Below are positions 1 through 9,166 of a stretch of DNA of 64,000 nucleotides, piece after piece. The notes under the pieces were generated by a model. It worked only from the letters and a program-made list of their open reading frames with translations. It searched no databases and had not been told where the DNA came from. How positions within the stretch are numbered: the stretch's first letter is position 1; each line of letters starts with the position of its first letter. The DNA comes from Rufibacter glacialis (GTDB taxonomy: Bacteria > Bacteroidota > Bacteroidia > Cytophagales > Hymenobacteraceae). Made by a program: the position numbers and the translations under genes. The DNA is taken from contig NZ_VKKZ01000020.1 of the NCBI RefSeq assembly GCF_008271745.1, positions 792,614 through 856,613 on the forward strand, in the 5' to 3' direction.

Positions 1-1496
1 GGCCCGAATTTCAACCAGAAATCAAGGGACGTTTCCAGCACAATATTCTCAAAATTGCCCTGAACCCCAGTCTTGACATTCAGCACCTCCAGCCCCACCA
101 CATTGCCGATGTTTTTGTGCAGCGGCAGCCGCAGGTCAATGGCGTTTAGGATCATTTTGGCCAAACCAGCCACTAAACCGCCTTCGCCCCCAGAGGCACC
201 TGCTCCTGCTCCTGTTCCACCCCCATCGCCGTCTCTGGAAAGGGCCGAGGTAGTGGTACTTGTCTTGGCGGGCGTACCGGCACTGCTGTCCCCGAAAAAG
301 AAATTGCGCTGGAGCGAGTACCCGAAGGAAAGCGGTATTTTCTCCTCTACTTTCTCAGGAAGCTTGTCAAACGGAAAACCGGTGAGGCCCCCGCGCCCGA
401 AAAAGAAAGGCATCTCTGATTTGAAATACAGCACAAAGTCATCTGGGGTAATCTTGAGGCCAAGGCCGTAGGTGCCAAACCCTATCTTGATAGCTGGCCG
501 GTTGAACATAGACCACATAGAGGGCGTTTTCCGCTCATGCTTGTATTCTACCCCCAGGTGGTTATTCAGGCCCAGGCCTTTGTCTGGCTGGTTACCAATC
601 CGGAAGATTCCTTCGCCGGCGGCATCAAATTTCACAGACTTGCCATCCCCCACAGAAAGAAGGTAATTTAGTATCCCGGCTTGGTTCACCAGCAGGGAAA
701 CCCCGCCATGGTCATTGGGAACCCAGGAAAGGGTGTTGTAAAAGGTGGTTTCTGCCTTGTCTGCCGGGGTAATGGTGATGGAATAGCTGAGGGTACGGTC
801 TGTGATGCTGTCCGCGACCGGGGTGCGGGTGGTTTTCACGCCCTCAAACCCGTACCAGGATTCTATCTGCACAGTTTCTATCCCGTACTTCTCCAGCACC
901 AACTTGTCCAGCAGAAAGAAGCCGGAGCCCAGCAGCAGGAAGATGCAATCAGATACGGTTTTCGCGTCCTCTTCGGTGGCAAATTTATCAAACCCCTGGC
1001 CCAACCGTTTGAAATAGCCAATCAGGATGTCTTTGACAAACTTGATGGAGCCGCCTTCGGCCGCCGTTTGCCGCCCTACCACACTGATCAACTGGATCAC
1101 ACTGTGAAACGTGGGCCTGCGTCTTCTGATGTAATCAATCACCAGGATATTGGTGAACGTGTCCAGGGCTTCTGAGGCGGCAAAGTTTTTGTCCTCTTCT
1201 GACACCGCCGCGGCCCTGAAAAAGCCTTCCAGGCTCAACATGAGTTGGGTCAGGTTGGCCATGGCGTCCGCTAACAGGATAGCGTCCACCTCTTTTTTCT
1301 CCTTGTTGATGTATTTGTCCAGGCTTTCCGTGGAAGTGGCGTCCGGGCCTTGGCTGGTCTCTTTCAAACCAAGGCTGTTGAGGAATTCAGTGCGGGAAGC
1401 CGGATCGCCTAGCAGCTTGATGCCGGGCGAGAGAATATCCCTGACCGTTTTGAGGATAGATTGAAAAAGGTCTTTTTCCTGCGTCTTTTCAGCCAT
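1..1496 (-). CDS. Large uncharacterised protein, DUF6603-like (3' end beyond window)
   Basis: An uninterrupted frame runs on the minus strand from an ATG at 1496 to the window edge, giving 498 codons with no stop. The first ~150 residues look mostly helical. The rest is rich in short beta-prone segments, with a glycine-rich linker that joins a second beta-rich part. No signal peptide is visible. The start lies 11 bases after the stop of the PhoD-like gene, so the two probably form an operon. I do not recognise the family firmly. The overall texture resembles the large beta-structured DUF6603 proteins, which is only an impression. The stop codon and C-terminal half are outside the window. It is clearly coding; its function is unknown. 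Confidence 0.8.
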   Translation of the reverse strand, partial: MAEKTQEKDLFQSILKTVRDILSPGIKLLGDPASRTEFLNSLGLKETSQGPDATSTESLDKYINKEKKEVDAILLADAMANLTQLMLSLEGFFRAAAVSEEDKNFAASEALDTFTNILVIDYIRRRRPTFHSVIQLISVVGRQTAAEGGSIKFVKDILIGYFKRLGQGFDKFATEEDAKTVSDCIFLLLGSGFFLLDKLVLEKYGIETVQIESWYGFEGVKTTRTPVADSITDRTLSYSITITPADKAETTFYNTLSWVPNDHGGVSLLVNQAGILNYLLSVGDGKSVKFDAAGEGIFRIGNQPDKGLGLNNHLGVEYKHERKTPSMWSMFNRPAIKIGFGTYGLGLKITPDDFVLYFKSEMPFFFGRGGLTGFPFDKLPEKVEEKIPLSFGYSLQRNFFFGDSSAGTPAKTSTTTSALSRDGDGGGTGAGAGASGGEGGLVAGLAKMILNAIDLRLPLHKNIGNVVGLEVLNVKTGVQGNFENIVLETSLDFWLKFG

Positions 1497-1507
1497 GGCC
1501 GTAGAAA

Positions 1508-4102
1508 TTATACCAGTTGCGGTCTTTTGGTTTCATCTCCCATGGCCTTCAAAGAAGCCACGTGCTTGATATGCGCTCCAACTGTCCTCTCGGCCGGTTT
1601 TCGGTTGCCTTTTCTGAAAAAGAACTCATGGTGCACTTTCCAACTGGTACCGTCTTCTTCAAAGGTGATTTTACTTACATTAGAGGGCCAGATGAGCCTC
1701 CGGGACACTCCTGAGATAAAGGTGTCCTGGTGGCGCTGCACCACCTTCTGGTAGCCGGTTTTGAGCGATTCCTGGTTGGTGGGGATGATGTCTGTTTTGA
1801 TGTGTTCATCTGGTCTTTCTCTCTCATCTGCCAAAAACCGGAGCCGCCAGCGGTAGTCCGGCTCCACATTCACTTTTGCCCCGGTCTGCCAGCCCGCCGT
1901 AGGAATCACCGCCAGGTCTTGCCGCAGCCGGTGCCTGTTCCGGATGCTGACCTTCCCGGTAACGGAGAGGACTTTGCCTTTCCAGCCTACTTTTTCCAAA
2001 TCGGCCCCAATACCGGTGAAGATCTTCTGGATGATGGCTGATTTGAAAAAAGCCAGGTTCTCCATCCAGGCGTTTTTGGAGGCACTGGAGGTTAACTGCA
2101 GAATTCTGCCCGAAGGCGCTGCGTCTGTCCCTTTCCAGTAATCCAAGACCGCGGTAGAGCCAAAATGGACATCCCCAGACAGCAGGAGCACCTTCTTATA
2201 GGTATTCAAGCGCTCAATCAGGCGTTCAAAGGCGGGTACATTGAAGGCCCAGGACTCTAAATCAAATTCGATTTCCCCGGCAATCACCCCCACTTCTGAG
2301 CCCTCACTATCCTTAATGCCCACCACCGCAGCAGCCGCCGGCTGAATCAATTCTTCAAAGCTGGCTAAGCCCAGTACCGGCACCGGCGACACGACCATTA
2401 CAAAGGGAGCCTCAGGATTGGGCAGCACCTCCGGTAGTTGAAGTTTCAGCTCGTCTGCGGGTATCAAGCCCGGAGATGCGTTCAAGGAAGGGTATTCCCG
2501 GCTTGTTCTGGTGTTGAGCACGTAGGTTTGTACCGGGCCGGTGGGGAAGTTATAGTGCCATTTGACTTTGGAGGCTTCGCTTCCCATTCCCAGCAAGGTT
2601 TCCATGGGCCCAATGACTTCGCTCCTGAGGGTGTCTAACCCGGTTTGAGTGGCTACCCGGTCGCAGTATTCGGCGGTGAGCCTGAGAAACCTGGTTCTCT
2701 CTGTGAGGGTGGTGGTATCTTCGCCGGTTTCTTCAATGGCTTTGTATTCTGAGGGTACGTTGCCCCAATCCTGGAAAACGGCATAGGCCATCAAGCCATT
2801 CCGGATAATGTCCCGCCCCAGGGGTTTGGAATATACCTGGTTTCTCCAACGTTGGGTTAGATTCCAGTCGTCGGTTATTTCATGGTCATCAAAAATCATG
2901 TAGCACGGCACGTTGGCCATTACCCGGCTCACCTGGGGCAGTACCTTCGCAAAATTCGCTACTTCCTTCAGCTCCCGTTCCAAGGTATTCTTGATTTTAT
3001 CCAACCATTTGGTGTATTTTTCACTGGAAGGGCTTCCCTTCAGAATCTCGGTTAATTTCTCATGGTACACGTACTTTTTAGCCTCGCCCATCAGGTTGTC
3101 TACATCCTTCATCAAAGAGAGAAAATTAGGATCATCTAATGTTCCGGTGCCTTCCAGCAGGTCTTTGGCCACGCTGGCTATTTTTGCTTTGGTGGGCTCT
3201 TTTAGAATCTCATTGATTCTCCGGTAGAAATCCTCATTCCAGGACCTTAGACTCCAAGAGTTCAGATACACGCCGGCGAATTCTTCAAAACTCATGAGGT
3301 GGCACCCGGCGGCCCCGCTGGTAAAACCGGCGTACGTATTGATCACATGCTGCCGCAGGTACGGGGGAAAGGTGACATGCTCGGCCGACAGTTCTTCGGT
3401 TTTACTGGTGGTATCTACCCTGATGGCAATGGTTTCTTCGCCCACCCGAGAGGTATCTCCCTGGGTACCGGCAAACCGCAGCAAAATGCCGGCTACATCA
3501 TCTGCATAAATCTGGTCTCCGGTGAGAAGCAGTTGCTGCGGTCTGTTTTTTATCTGAGGACTGGTTTCCTTGGAGTAAGATTCCAAAACTGAATCCAGGT
3601 AGGCGAGAGCGTCATCTCCCTGGCCATGCATTTTTCGGCAAGAAGCCTGCGCAATGAAAAGGTCTTGGGGTTTTTCTGCCGGAATGGCAAAAGAAGGCAG
3701 GATATTGGATTTGTACCCTAAAGCTTTCTGCGGCACCGGGGTGTCTGCATCCGTTAAAAACCCTTCGGTGCGTAAATTCCCCTTTACTGCCACCTCTTGT
3801 TTATCATCAATCAATAGGTTATAGCTATAGATTTTCCCGGCCTGCAGGCTCACCGCCCCTATTTCAGCCGTCACCACTGCTATCCAGAGATTTTTTCCGA
3901 ACTGTACCGTAGGGGCTTCGTTTTTGGTTGTTTCAATGAGGGTGGCGGTGGTGGTCACCCCATCTTCCCCTACTTCCACGTGGTCTCCTTGGTAAATTTT
4001 AAGGGAACAATGGAAATTACTGGAACACGCCAGCCAAACCGAAACTGACTTCTTTTCCACCCTCCTTAAAATAGGGCCGGCAATTATTCTCGGGAGTGAC
4101 AT
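1508..4102 (-). CDS. PhoD-like metallophosphatase, no signal peptide
   Basis: Protein of 864 residues of the alkaline phosphatase D (PhoD) type, which hydrolyses phosphomono- or diesters with a two-metal centre. Visible metal-site motifs are GDQIYADD (residues 195-202), DDHEITDDW (405-413) and SGDVHFGS (642-649). Residues 1-140 look like the beta-rich N-terminal domain that precedes PhoD catalytic domains. The protein is longer than classical PhoD (~550 residues) because of a helical insert around 290-390. No Tat or Sec signal is seen at the chosen ATG, which is unusual for PhoD and suggests a cytosolic role. It is followed 11 bases later by the large uncharacterised gene at the window edge. 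The class is well supported; the substrate is unknown. Confidence 0.88.
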   Translation of the reverse strand: MSLPRIIAGPILRRVEKKSVSVWLACSSNFHCSLKIYQGDHVEVGEDGVTTTATLIETTKNEAPTVQFGKNLWIAVVTAEIGAVSLQAGKIYSYNLLIDDKQEVAVKGNLRTEGFLTDADTPVPQKALGYKSNILPSFAIPAEKPQDLFIAQASCRKMHGQGDDALAYLDSVLESYSKETSPQIKNRPQQLLLTGDQIYADDVAGILLRFAGTQGDTSRVGEETIAIRVDTTSKTEELSAEHVTFPPYLRQHVINTYAGFTSGAAGCHLMSFEEFAGVYLNSWSLRSWNEDFYRRINEILKEPTKAKIASVAKDLLEGTGTLDDPNFLSLMKDVDNLMGEAKKYVYHEKLTEILKGSPSSEKYTKWLDKIKNTLERELKEVANFAKVLPQVSRVMANVPCYMIFDDHEITDDWNLTQRWRNQVYSKPLGRDIIRNGLMAYAVFQDWGNVPSEYKAIEETGEDTTTLTERTRFLRLTAEYCDRVATQTGLDTLRSEVIGPMETLLGMGSEASKVKWHYNFPTGPVQTYVLNTRTSREYPSLNASPGLIPADELKLQLPEVLPNPEAPFVMVVSPVPVLGLASFEELIQPAAAAVVGIKDSEGSEVGVIAGEIEFDLESWAFNVPAFERLIERLNTYKKVLLLSGDVHFGSTAVLDYWKGTDAAPSGRILQLTSSASKNAWMENLAFFKSAIIQKIFTGIGADLEKVGWKGKVLSVTGKVSIRNRHRLRQDLAVIPTAGWQTGAKVNVEPDYRWRLRFLADERERPDEHIKTDIIPTNQESLKTGYQKVVQRHQDTFISGVSRRLIWPSNVSKITFEEDGTSWKVHHEFFFRKGNRKPAERTVGAHIKHVASLKAMGDETKRPQLV

Positions 4103-4996
4103 AACCTTTAAGGAATATGCGGATGGAGAAGATATAGTATCCTATTTTCTACCTAACAGGGTCATGTAGCTAAGATAAGTACACATGAACCTGTATCAGC
4201 CGAATCGCCTAGCCAAACGTGTCGTGTTATTGACAGCAATCCTCGGGGAATCTTGGGGGGGGTAGTAATATGAAAACCGTCTTTTAAGCCGGAGGTGACT
4301 ATATTAAATTAAGGCGATGAAGAGCGTAAATCAATACTTACTAATGGGTATAAATCCGAAGATTTAAACAAAATACCTTTAAAAAAACCCGCTTCTGATT
4401 AAACAGGGCCCTCTTTGTACTCCTTTCTACCATAGGAACTAAGGGAATCGGAATTGAAATTGCCGGTAAACCTTACCCCTCTACCTTAAGGAGTCCACTT
4501 GCTAAAAAGGTCGGTAAAGGATGATAGCTAACCATACCCTAACAGGAATTGGGATCCAAAGAATGGAGAAGGTAGAGGGGAAAGCTTTTCACTTGCTATC
4601 AGGAGGAAAAGTGCATAGGGAGGTATTCTGCCTGTCAAGCTTTCAGATACCCCTTCATGAAGGTTGAGAATCTTAATAAAAAGAAATAATAGGGAGCATT
4701 TCTTATATCTACTATTATCTACTATCTAAGGTCTTTATCTAGGATGCCAATCAAGATGAATTTTGCAAGAAGAAGAGCGCTAAAAGATCTCCTCTATCCT
4801 GAACTTAGGGGCTATGCCTTACTATAGAACTCTTTTTCACCCAAGCGCGATTTATTACCTTAATACAAGTAGAGACCTTGCCTTATTTTAATATACTAAA
4901 CAATTGGTGGTAGAAACTTAAATCATTTGGTATCTAGAAAAACCGTTCATTTCCTTTTTACCTAAGGAAGACCCATTTATATAAAAATTCTAGATT
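4103..4996. other. Non-coding AT-rich interval between PhoD-like and caspase genes
   Basis: About 890 bases with no credible reading frame. The interval is visibly AT-richer than the DNA to its left and continues that way into the caspase gene. A 12-base inverted repeat (CCCCTCTACCTT at 4476-4487 against its complement at 4569-4580) is the only structure seen and may be chance. The promoter of the PhoD-like operon must lie near 4103-4200, but no clear promoter boxes were found. Confidence 0.6.
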
Positions 4997-7900
4997 TTAA
5001 TAAGATTGCTGAAGTTCATCTATCCACCTCAACGCATCCCTATGGGCTTGTTCCACTATGCTCTCTGTCGCTGATTGGTATCCCTTTTCCCAAGATTTTT
5101 GATAAGCTTGATGGCCAAGGGTGGACTCAAGAAGTTTCAAAGTTTTAAGATCTTCCTCATACTCCAGCTCCGGTAAAGTAGCTTTGGCCGCCTCACGTAA
5201 TTGCATGGAGGCACCGAATAAAATCACACTTTCTCTGGGCTCTTTTAGGGAAAAAGCAATATTGGCTAAACCCTCCAAACATTCAGCTACTAACTGCCTC
5301 CTTCCTAATTCCTGGTGTTTTACCAGGCTTAAGTCAAAATACTGTATAGATTTGATGTAATCATTTTTAGCATTTTGATAATTGCCTTTTGATTTGGAAT
5401 TAGCCAGATGGTAAAAAGCGGCGCCCAACTCTTTATAGTTTAAGGCTTTGCCCCATTTATCGGTTGGTCTTTGTAAGTCTAAAGCTCTATTAAGGAAGTC
5501 TATGGCTTCTGTAAACTCTTGTTTTTTGTAGGAAAGAACTCCCAAGCAATTAAGCGTCAAGGGTAAGCCCCACCTGTCACCGAATTTTTCCCAGATATCA
5601 TAACTTTGATTATAAAAGACTTCTGCTTTTTCATAATCTTTTTCTGCCGTCAAAACCCTACCTAAATCATTCAGAGAAAGGGCTTTCCCCCATTCATCTA
5701 GCAACTCTTCAAATAGCCGTAGACTTTCTTTCAGCACCCATTTCGCGTCTTTATAATTTCCTTGGTTTAACAGGATAACCCCTACTATTATCTTGCAGTA
5801 TCCCAGCCCACGCCTGGCATCATCTTTCACCTTTGCCTCTGCATTGAAGTCTTTTTCATATTTCCCCCATATTTCAATGCTTTCATTGAGTTTGGAAAGT
5901 GCCATGGTATAATCACTTTGGAGAAATGCCAACCCACCAGCACCGTATAAAGCCTTGGCACGTGAAACGGAAGAATCAGAACCGGTTGTCTGATCTAACA
6001 AGGCTTCTAGCCACTTGCGCCCTTCACTTAAGTGACCTCTCAGGTTCCAGAACCAGAAAAGGTTTCCGGCTAACCCTAAACCTAGTTGACACATGTCTGC
6101 ATTTTCCAAACACCATTCTAGAACTGCTCTGAAATTCTCATACTCCAGATTCAGTTTATCCAGCCACCTACCCGGACCTCTTTCCGCACTGGTAAGCTTT
6201 GTTTCTGCCTCTGCGGCAAAATCAAAAAAAAGGCGGGAGTGGATCTCTTTGATGAAGTACATCTCACCATTTATTTTCAAGCGTTCAAGGGCGTAGGACC
6301 TGATAGTCTCCAGCATACTATACCTGAATTGCCCGTCAAACTGAATCTGGGTTCCTTTTTTCAAAAGCCTTTTGCCCACTAAAGATTCTATGGCATTGTC
6401 AATATCTTCATCAGACAGGTCGTTAATTTTAGACTTATTTGTGCTATTGAAATTGCTCTGCTTGATTTTCTTAAAAAAGCACTTTGCCATAATAGGCGTA
6501 AAACCTCCTTCAAAAACCGATAGAAACCGGAAGACTTGTCTTTCCTCGTCCTTCAAAAAAGAATAATTCCAACTGTTTGTTTCTTGGATTGTCTTATACA
6601 GTTCAATGATATTTAGATAGGTGTTACTGTTATTCAAGAAGCCACTGCTTTTTATTCTTTTCAAGACAACTTTAGGTTCTACCTTATCTATATGGCTTGA
6701 TATGGTTTCTATGGCTAAAGGGAGGCCCTTTGTTCGCATGCAAATCTCCGCGACCTCCCTAGAATTGGCTTCTGTTAATTCAAAGGAGGAATTGAATTCT
6801 TGGGCACGTTCCACAAAGAGACTGATAGAACAGAAATTAGCAATCAGGTCCTCTGGAGGCAAAGTCAGGTCGGCTGGCTTAGGAAAATTTAAAGGGAATA
6901 ACTTAATTACGTTCTCCTGTTCAATACCAAGTTTGCATTGGCTGGTAATAAGCAGTTTTAAATTCTCACAATTTGCCTGCAACTCTTGAATAAAATCATT
7001 TGCATCCAGTAAATTCTCAAAATTATCGAGCACCAATAAAAAGCTTTTCTTTTTCAAAAAATTAATCAGGTGACGAGGAGATTTGACCTCAGGGAATTCA
7101 ACTGTGGGGGCAATTTCCGTGGGAACTTGTTTAGGGTTAAGTACAGAGGCTAAGGGAATAAAACGAACGTCTACATCGGCCAATTCTTTCGCTATTTCAA
7201 TAGCTAACCGTGTTTTGCCTATTCCATTACAGCCTGTCAAGGTAACTATCTTACTGCCATATGGGCGGAAAAATTCCTTAATTAAGGCTTTCTCCTCATG
7301 CCGGCCAAAAAATTTATTGACAGGGATAGGAACTTCACCAGAGTGTATTCTTATAATTGGGGACCTCTCATCTAAGGTTTTCTTTCCGTAAGAAGCTTTG
7401 TTAGGGAAAAAAGGAATTTTGGCAATATCACCCTGCCTCTGGTCAGGAGAATGCACTTCTGGTTTTGGGGCTGCTCCACCATACTTGTCGACAAGATATT
7501 GCTCTGTGAGTTCAGCTAGCGTGCGCAGTGACATATAGTCAGGATAACACCTTTTTCCAGAAACCAAGGCAGAAATCAATCCGTCTGTAAACATGGTGGT
7601 ACTGCCATCTGGAGCAATGAGAGCAGGTTTGGTATGATTAGAAGAGCAAAATAAGGCGGTTCCTTTTTCAGGCACTACTTCCAGAACATCTTCTCCGGTA
7701 CCTACCTCCTTGAAAACTTCGAGAGTCTGTATGGTGGCAGCCTTTTCTGCCAATCCCATAAAATCCTTGGCCGCAGACCCTGAGAAGCAACAATCAAGGA
7801 TAACCGTCTTACGAATATGACTGGCAAACTCTTTTAAAGTAAAGGCTAGTGAGCGGATCCCGATGGAAGTGGGACCGGGATTACTTCCTTCTGTTCCCTT

Positions 7901-8251
7901 GATAGCCAGGTAATATTCCTGTCCCCTTTCGACAAAATCACCGTGACCGATATAATAAAAGATCAAGTCCTTTGCCTTGCTTCCTGATGCACGAAGACGA
8001 TCAATGCCTGATTCAAGGAACCGAGCCATCTCTACGTGGATATCTGAAGCGGAAAGAGGAGTGTCAAAAAAATCCAGAAAATTTTCCTTAGGGACATTGA
8101 AGTGACTCATGAAATAGTCGCGCACGCTGTTAGAAGCATGCATGAAGGCATTTATCCCATTATTGAAGTTTATGGCTTTTGGATACTCACTTGCGCCAAG
8201 TAAAATCACCAGGGTGGTTTCACCAGTTGGCTTGGTCTTAACAGTTGCCAT
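4997..8251 (-). CDS. Caspase-like / NB-ARC STAND NTPase / TPR protein
   Basis: Protein of 1084 residues with three parts. Residues ~12-280 form a caspase-fold (peptidase C14) domain with the catalytic dyad visible: His103 in YIGHGD and Cys155 in LDCCFSG. Residues ~310-560 form an NB-ARC-type STAND ATPase with Walker A GCNGIGKT (340-347), Walker B LLVLDN (405-410) and a GLPL motif (509-512). Residues ~690-1060 are helical TPR-like repeats, the usual sensor part of STAND proteins. By family knowledge the TPR/NB-ARC part senses a trigger, oligomerises and unleashes the protease, as in an apoptosome. It diverges from a small EACC1-like gene across 418 bases. Base composition is AT-richer than the metabolic genes around it, which suggests transfer. 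No signal peptide; cytosolic. The architecture is certain; the biological role (anti-phage or programmed death) is inference. Confidence 0.92.
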   Translation of the reverse strand: MATVKTKPTGETTLVILLGASEYPKAINFNNGINAFMHASNSVRDYFMSHFNVPKENFLDFFDTPLSASDIHVEMARFLESGIDRLRASGSKAKDLIFYYIGHGDFVERGQEYYLAIKGTEGSNPGPTSIGIRSLAFTLKEFASHIRKTVILDCCFSGSAAKDFMGLAEKAATIQTLEVFKEVGTGEDVLEVVPEKGTALFCSSNHTKPALIAPDGSTTMFTDGLISALVSGKRCYPDYMSLRTLAELTEQYLVDKYGGAAPKPEVHSPDQRQGDIAKIPFFPNKASYGKKTLDERSPIIRIHSGEVPIPVNKFFGRHEEKALIKEFFRPYGSKIVTLTGCNGIGKTRLAIEIAKELADVDVRFIPLASVLNPKQVPTEIAPTVEFPEVKSPRHLINFLKKKSFLLVLDNFENLLDANDFIQELQANCENLKLLITSQCKLGIEQENVIKLFPLNFPKPADLTLPPEDLIANFCSISLFVERAQEFNSSFELTEANSREVAEICMRTKGLPLAIETISSHIDKVEPKVVLKRIKSSGFLNNSNTYLNIIELYKTIQETNSWNYSFLKDEERQVFRFLSVFEGGFTPIMAKCFFKKIKQSNFNSTNKSKINDLSDEDIDNAIESLVGKRLLKKGTQIQFDGQFRYSMLETIRSYALERLKINGEMYFIKEIHSRLFFDFAAEAETKLTSAERGPGRWLDKLNLEYENFRAVLEWCLENADMCQLGLGLAGNLFWFWNLRGHLSEGRKWLEALLDQTTGSDSSVSRAKALYGAGGLAFLQSDYTMALSKLNESIEIWGKYEKDFNAEAKVKDDARRGLGYCKIIVGVILLNQGNYKDAKWVLKESLRLFEELLDEWGKALSLNDLGRVLTAEKDYEKAEVFYNQSYDIWEKFGDRWGLPLTLNCLGVLSYKKQEFTEAIDFLNRALDLQRPTDKWGKALNYKELGAAFYHLANSKSKGNYQNAKNDYIKSIQYFDLSLVKHQELGRRQLVAECLEGLANIAFSLKEPRESVILFGASMQLREAAKATLPELEYEEDLKTLKLLESTLGHQAYQKSWEKGYQSATESIVEQAHRDALRWIDELQQSY

Positions 8252-8669
8252 ATCATTAAGTCAAAAAGTTTTCCTTTACGTATTTACTATGAAAATACTA
8301 TTTTTTTTAATAATTTTTATATTTTGACAATATTTTTTATCTTTAATCTCATTGTTTTAGAACTGATACAACAATTAGGTCTCAGCTCCCTATCCCTTAT
8401 GGGGAGACTTTGAATTTATTGGGCAGATGATGAGAGGTTAGATAACTAAAAAGAGTGTAGAGACATGTTATTCTCGGTGACCCATATTCATCAAAAGAAT
8501 TGACTATTACTTTTAATTCACCCACAAAAGTGCCCTAACCAGTTTAAGGCAAAGATGAAGGTATAGGAAATCAGAGTAGGGTGGTTGATTTTGGAGAACT
8601 CCTTTTGGGCAGTCTTCCACCTCCAAACTAATTCACACTTAAATAAGAAACCTAATAACAGCAGAGAAC
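8252..8669. promoter_or_regulatory. Divergent AT-rich control region, caspase gene / EACC1-like gene
   Basis: 418 bases between two divergent starts. Positions 8285-8345 are almost pure A/T runs, typical of a bacterial promoter or a silencer-bound region. No confident -33/-7 Bacteroidota promoter boxes or operator palindromes could be assigned. It presumably carries both promoters. Confidence 0.4.
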
Positions 8670-9023
8670 ATGGAAAAGAAGGAGATCACTATCAGAATAG
8701 ATAAAGTAGAATCAAACGAGGCTACCCAAAGTGCCAGGGAACTTAGAAGCTACCTTAAAAGCGAAATAGAAGAATTACAAATCGATATCAAGAAAGAAGC
8801 TACCGACACAATGGATTTTGGGGCTACCCTTGTCCTAATATTGGGCGCTCCGGTATTGGTAGAGCTAGCGAAAGGAATTGCGGACTTTATCAGAGCCTAT
8901 GGATCTAAAGCTGAGTTTACCATTGAGTGCAATGGTAAATCGATCATATTCAAAGGAGGAACCGAGGATGCCGCCAAGATTGCTGAGTCACTGAAAGAAA
9001 TCTGTGCCCCTTCTGCTACCTGA
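8670..9023 (+). CDS. Small EACC1-like protein beside the caspase-NB-ARC gene
   Basis: Protein of 117 residues. Residues 1-50 hold a charged strand-helix region with an ARELRSYLK helix. Residues ~50-75 hold a hydrophobic helix (FGATLVLILGAPVLVELAK) running into ADFIRAYG. Two beta strands follow (KAEFTIEC, KSIIFKGG) and a final helix. This order (LR-type helix, Gly/Ala-rich hydrophobic helix, helix, then a V-x-V strand followed by 'G-x-x-hydrophobic') matches what I know of Effector-Associated Constant Component 1 (EACC1), a small protein found near bacterial caspases, trypsin-like proteases and other death effectors. It diverges from the caspase-NB-ARC-TPR gene, which fits. The assignment is by pattern memory only and could be a coincidental small alpha/beta protein. 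Confidence 0.65.
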   Translation: MEKKEITIRIDKVESNEATQSARELRSYLKSEIEELQIDIKKEATDTMDFGATLVLILGAPVLVELAKGIADFIRAYGSKAEFTIECNGKSIIFKGGTEDAAKIAESLKEICAPSAT

Positions 9024-9166
9024 TTCAATGAAAGGAGTTTCCTGCGCTCATGTAGCGTTGTAAGGGTTCACGTATTTGAATGGTTTAAACCCTGTTTCTG
9101 AGAAGATGCTCAAAGTATTTTATCTAGTATACTTTTGGATTTCAATGAACCTTTCAATTATCAAAG

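Noticed and set aside
4476..4580. 12-base inverted repeat with an 81-base spacer
   Set aside because: Short and widely spaced in AT-rich DNA; plausible by chance and without a T-run or other context.
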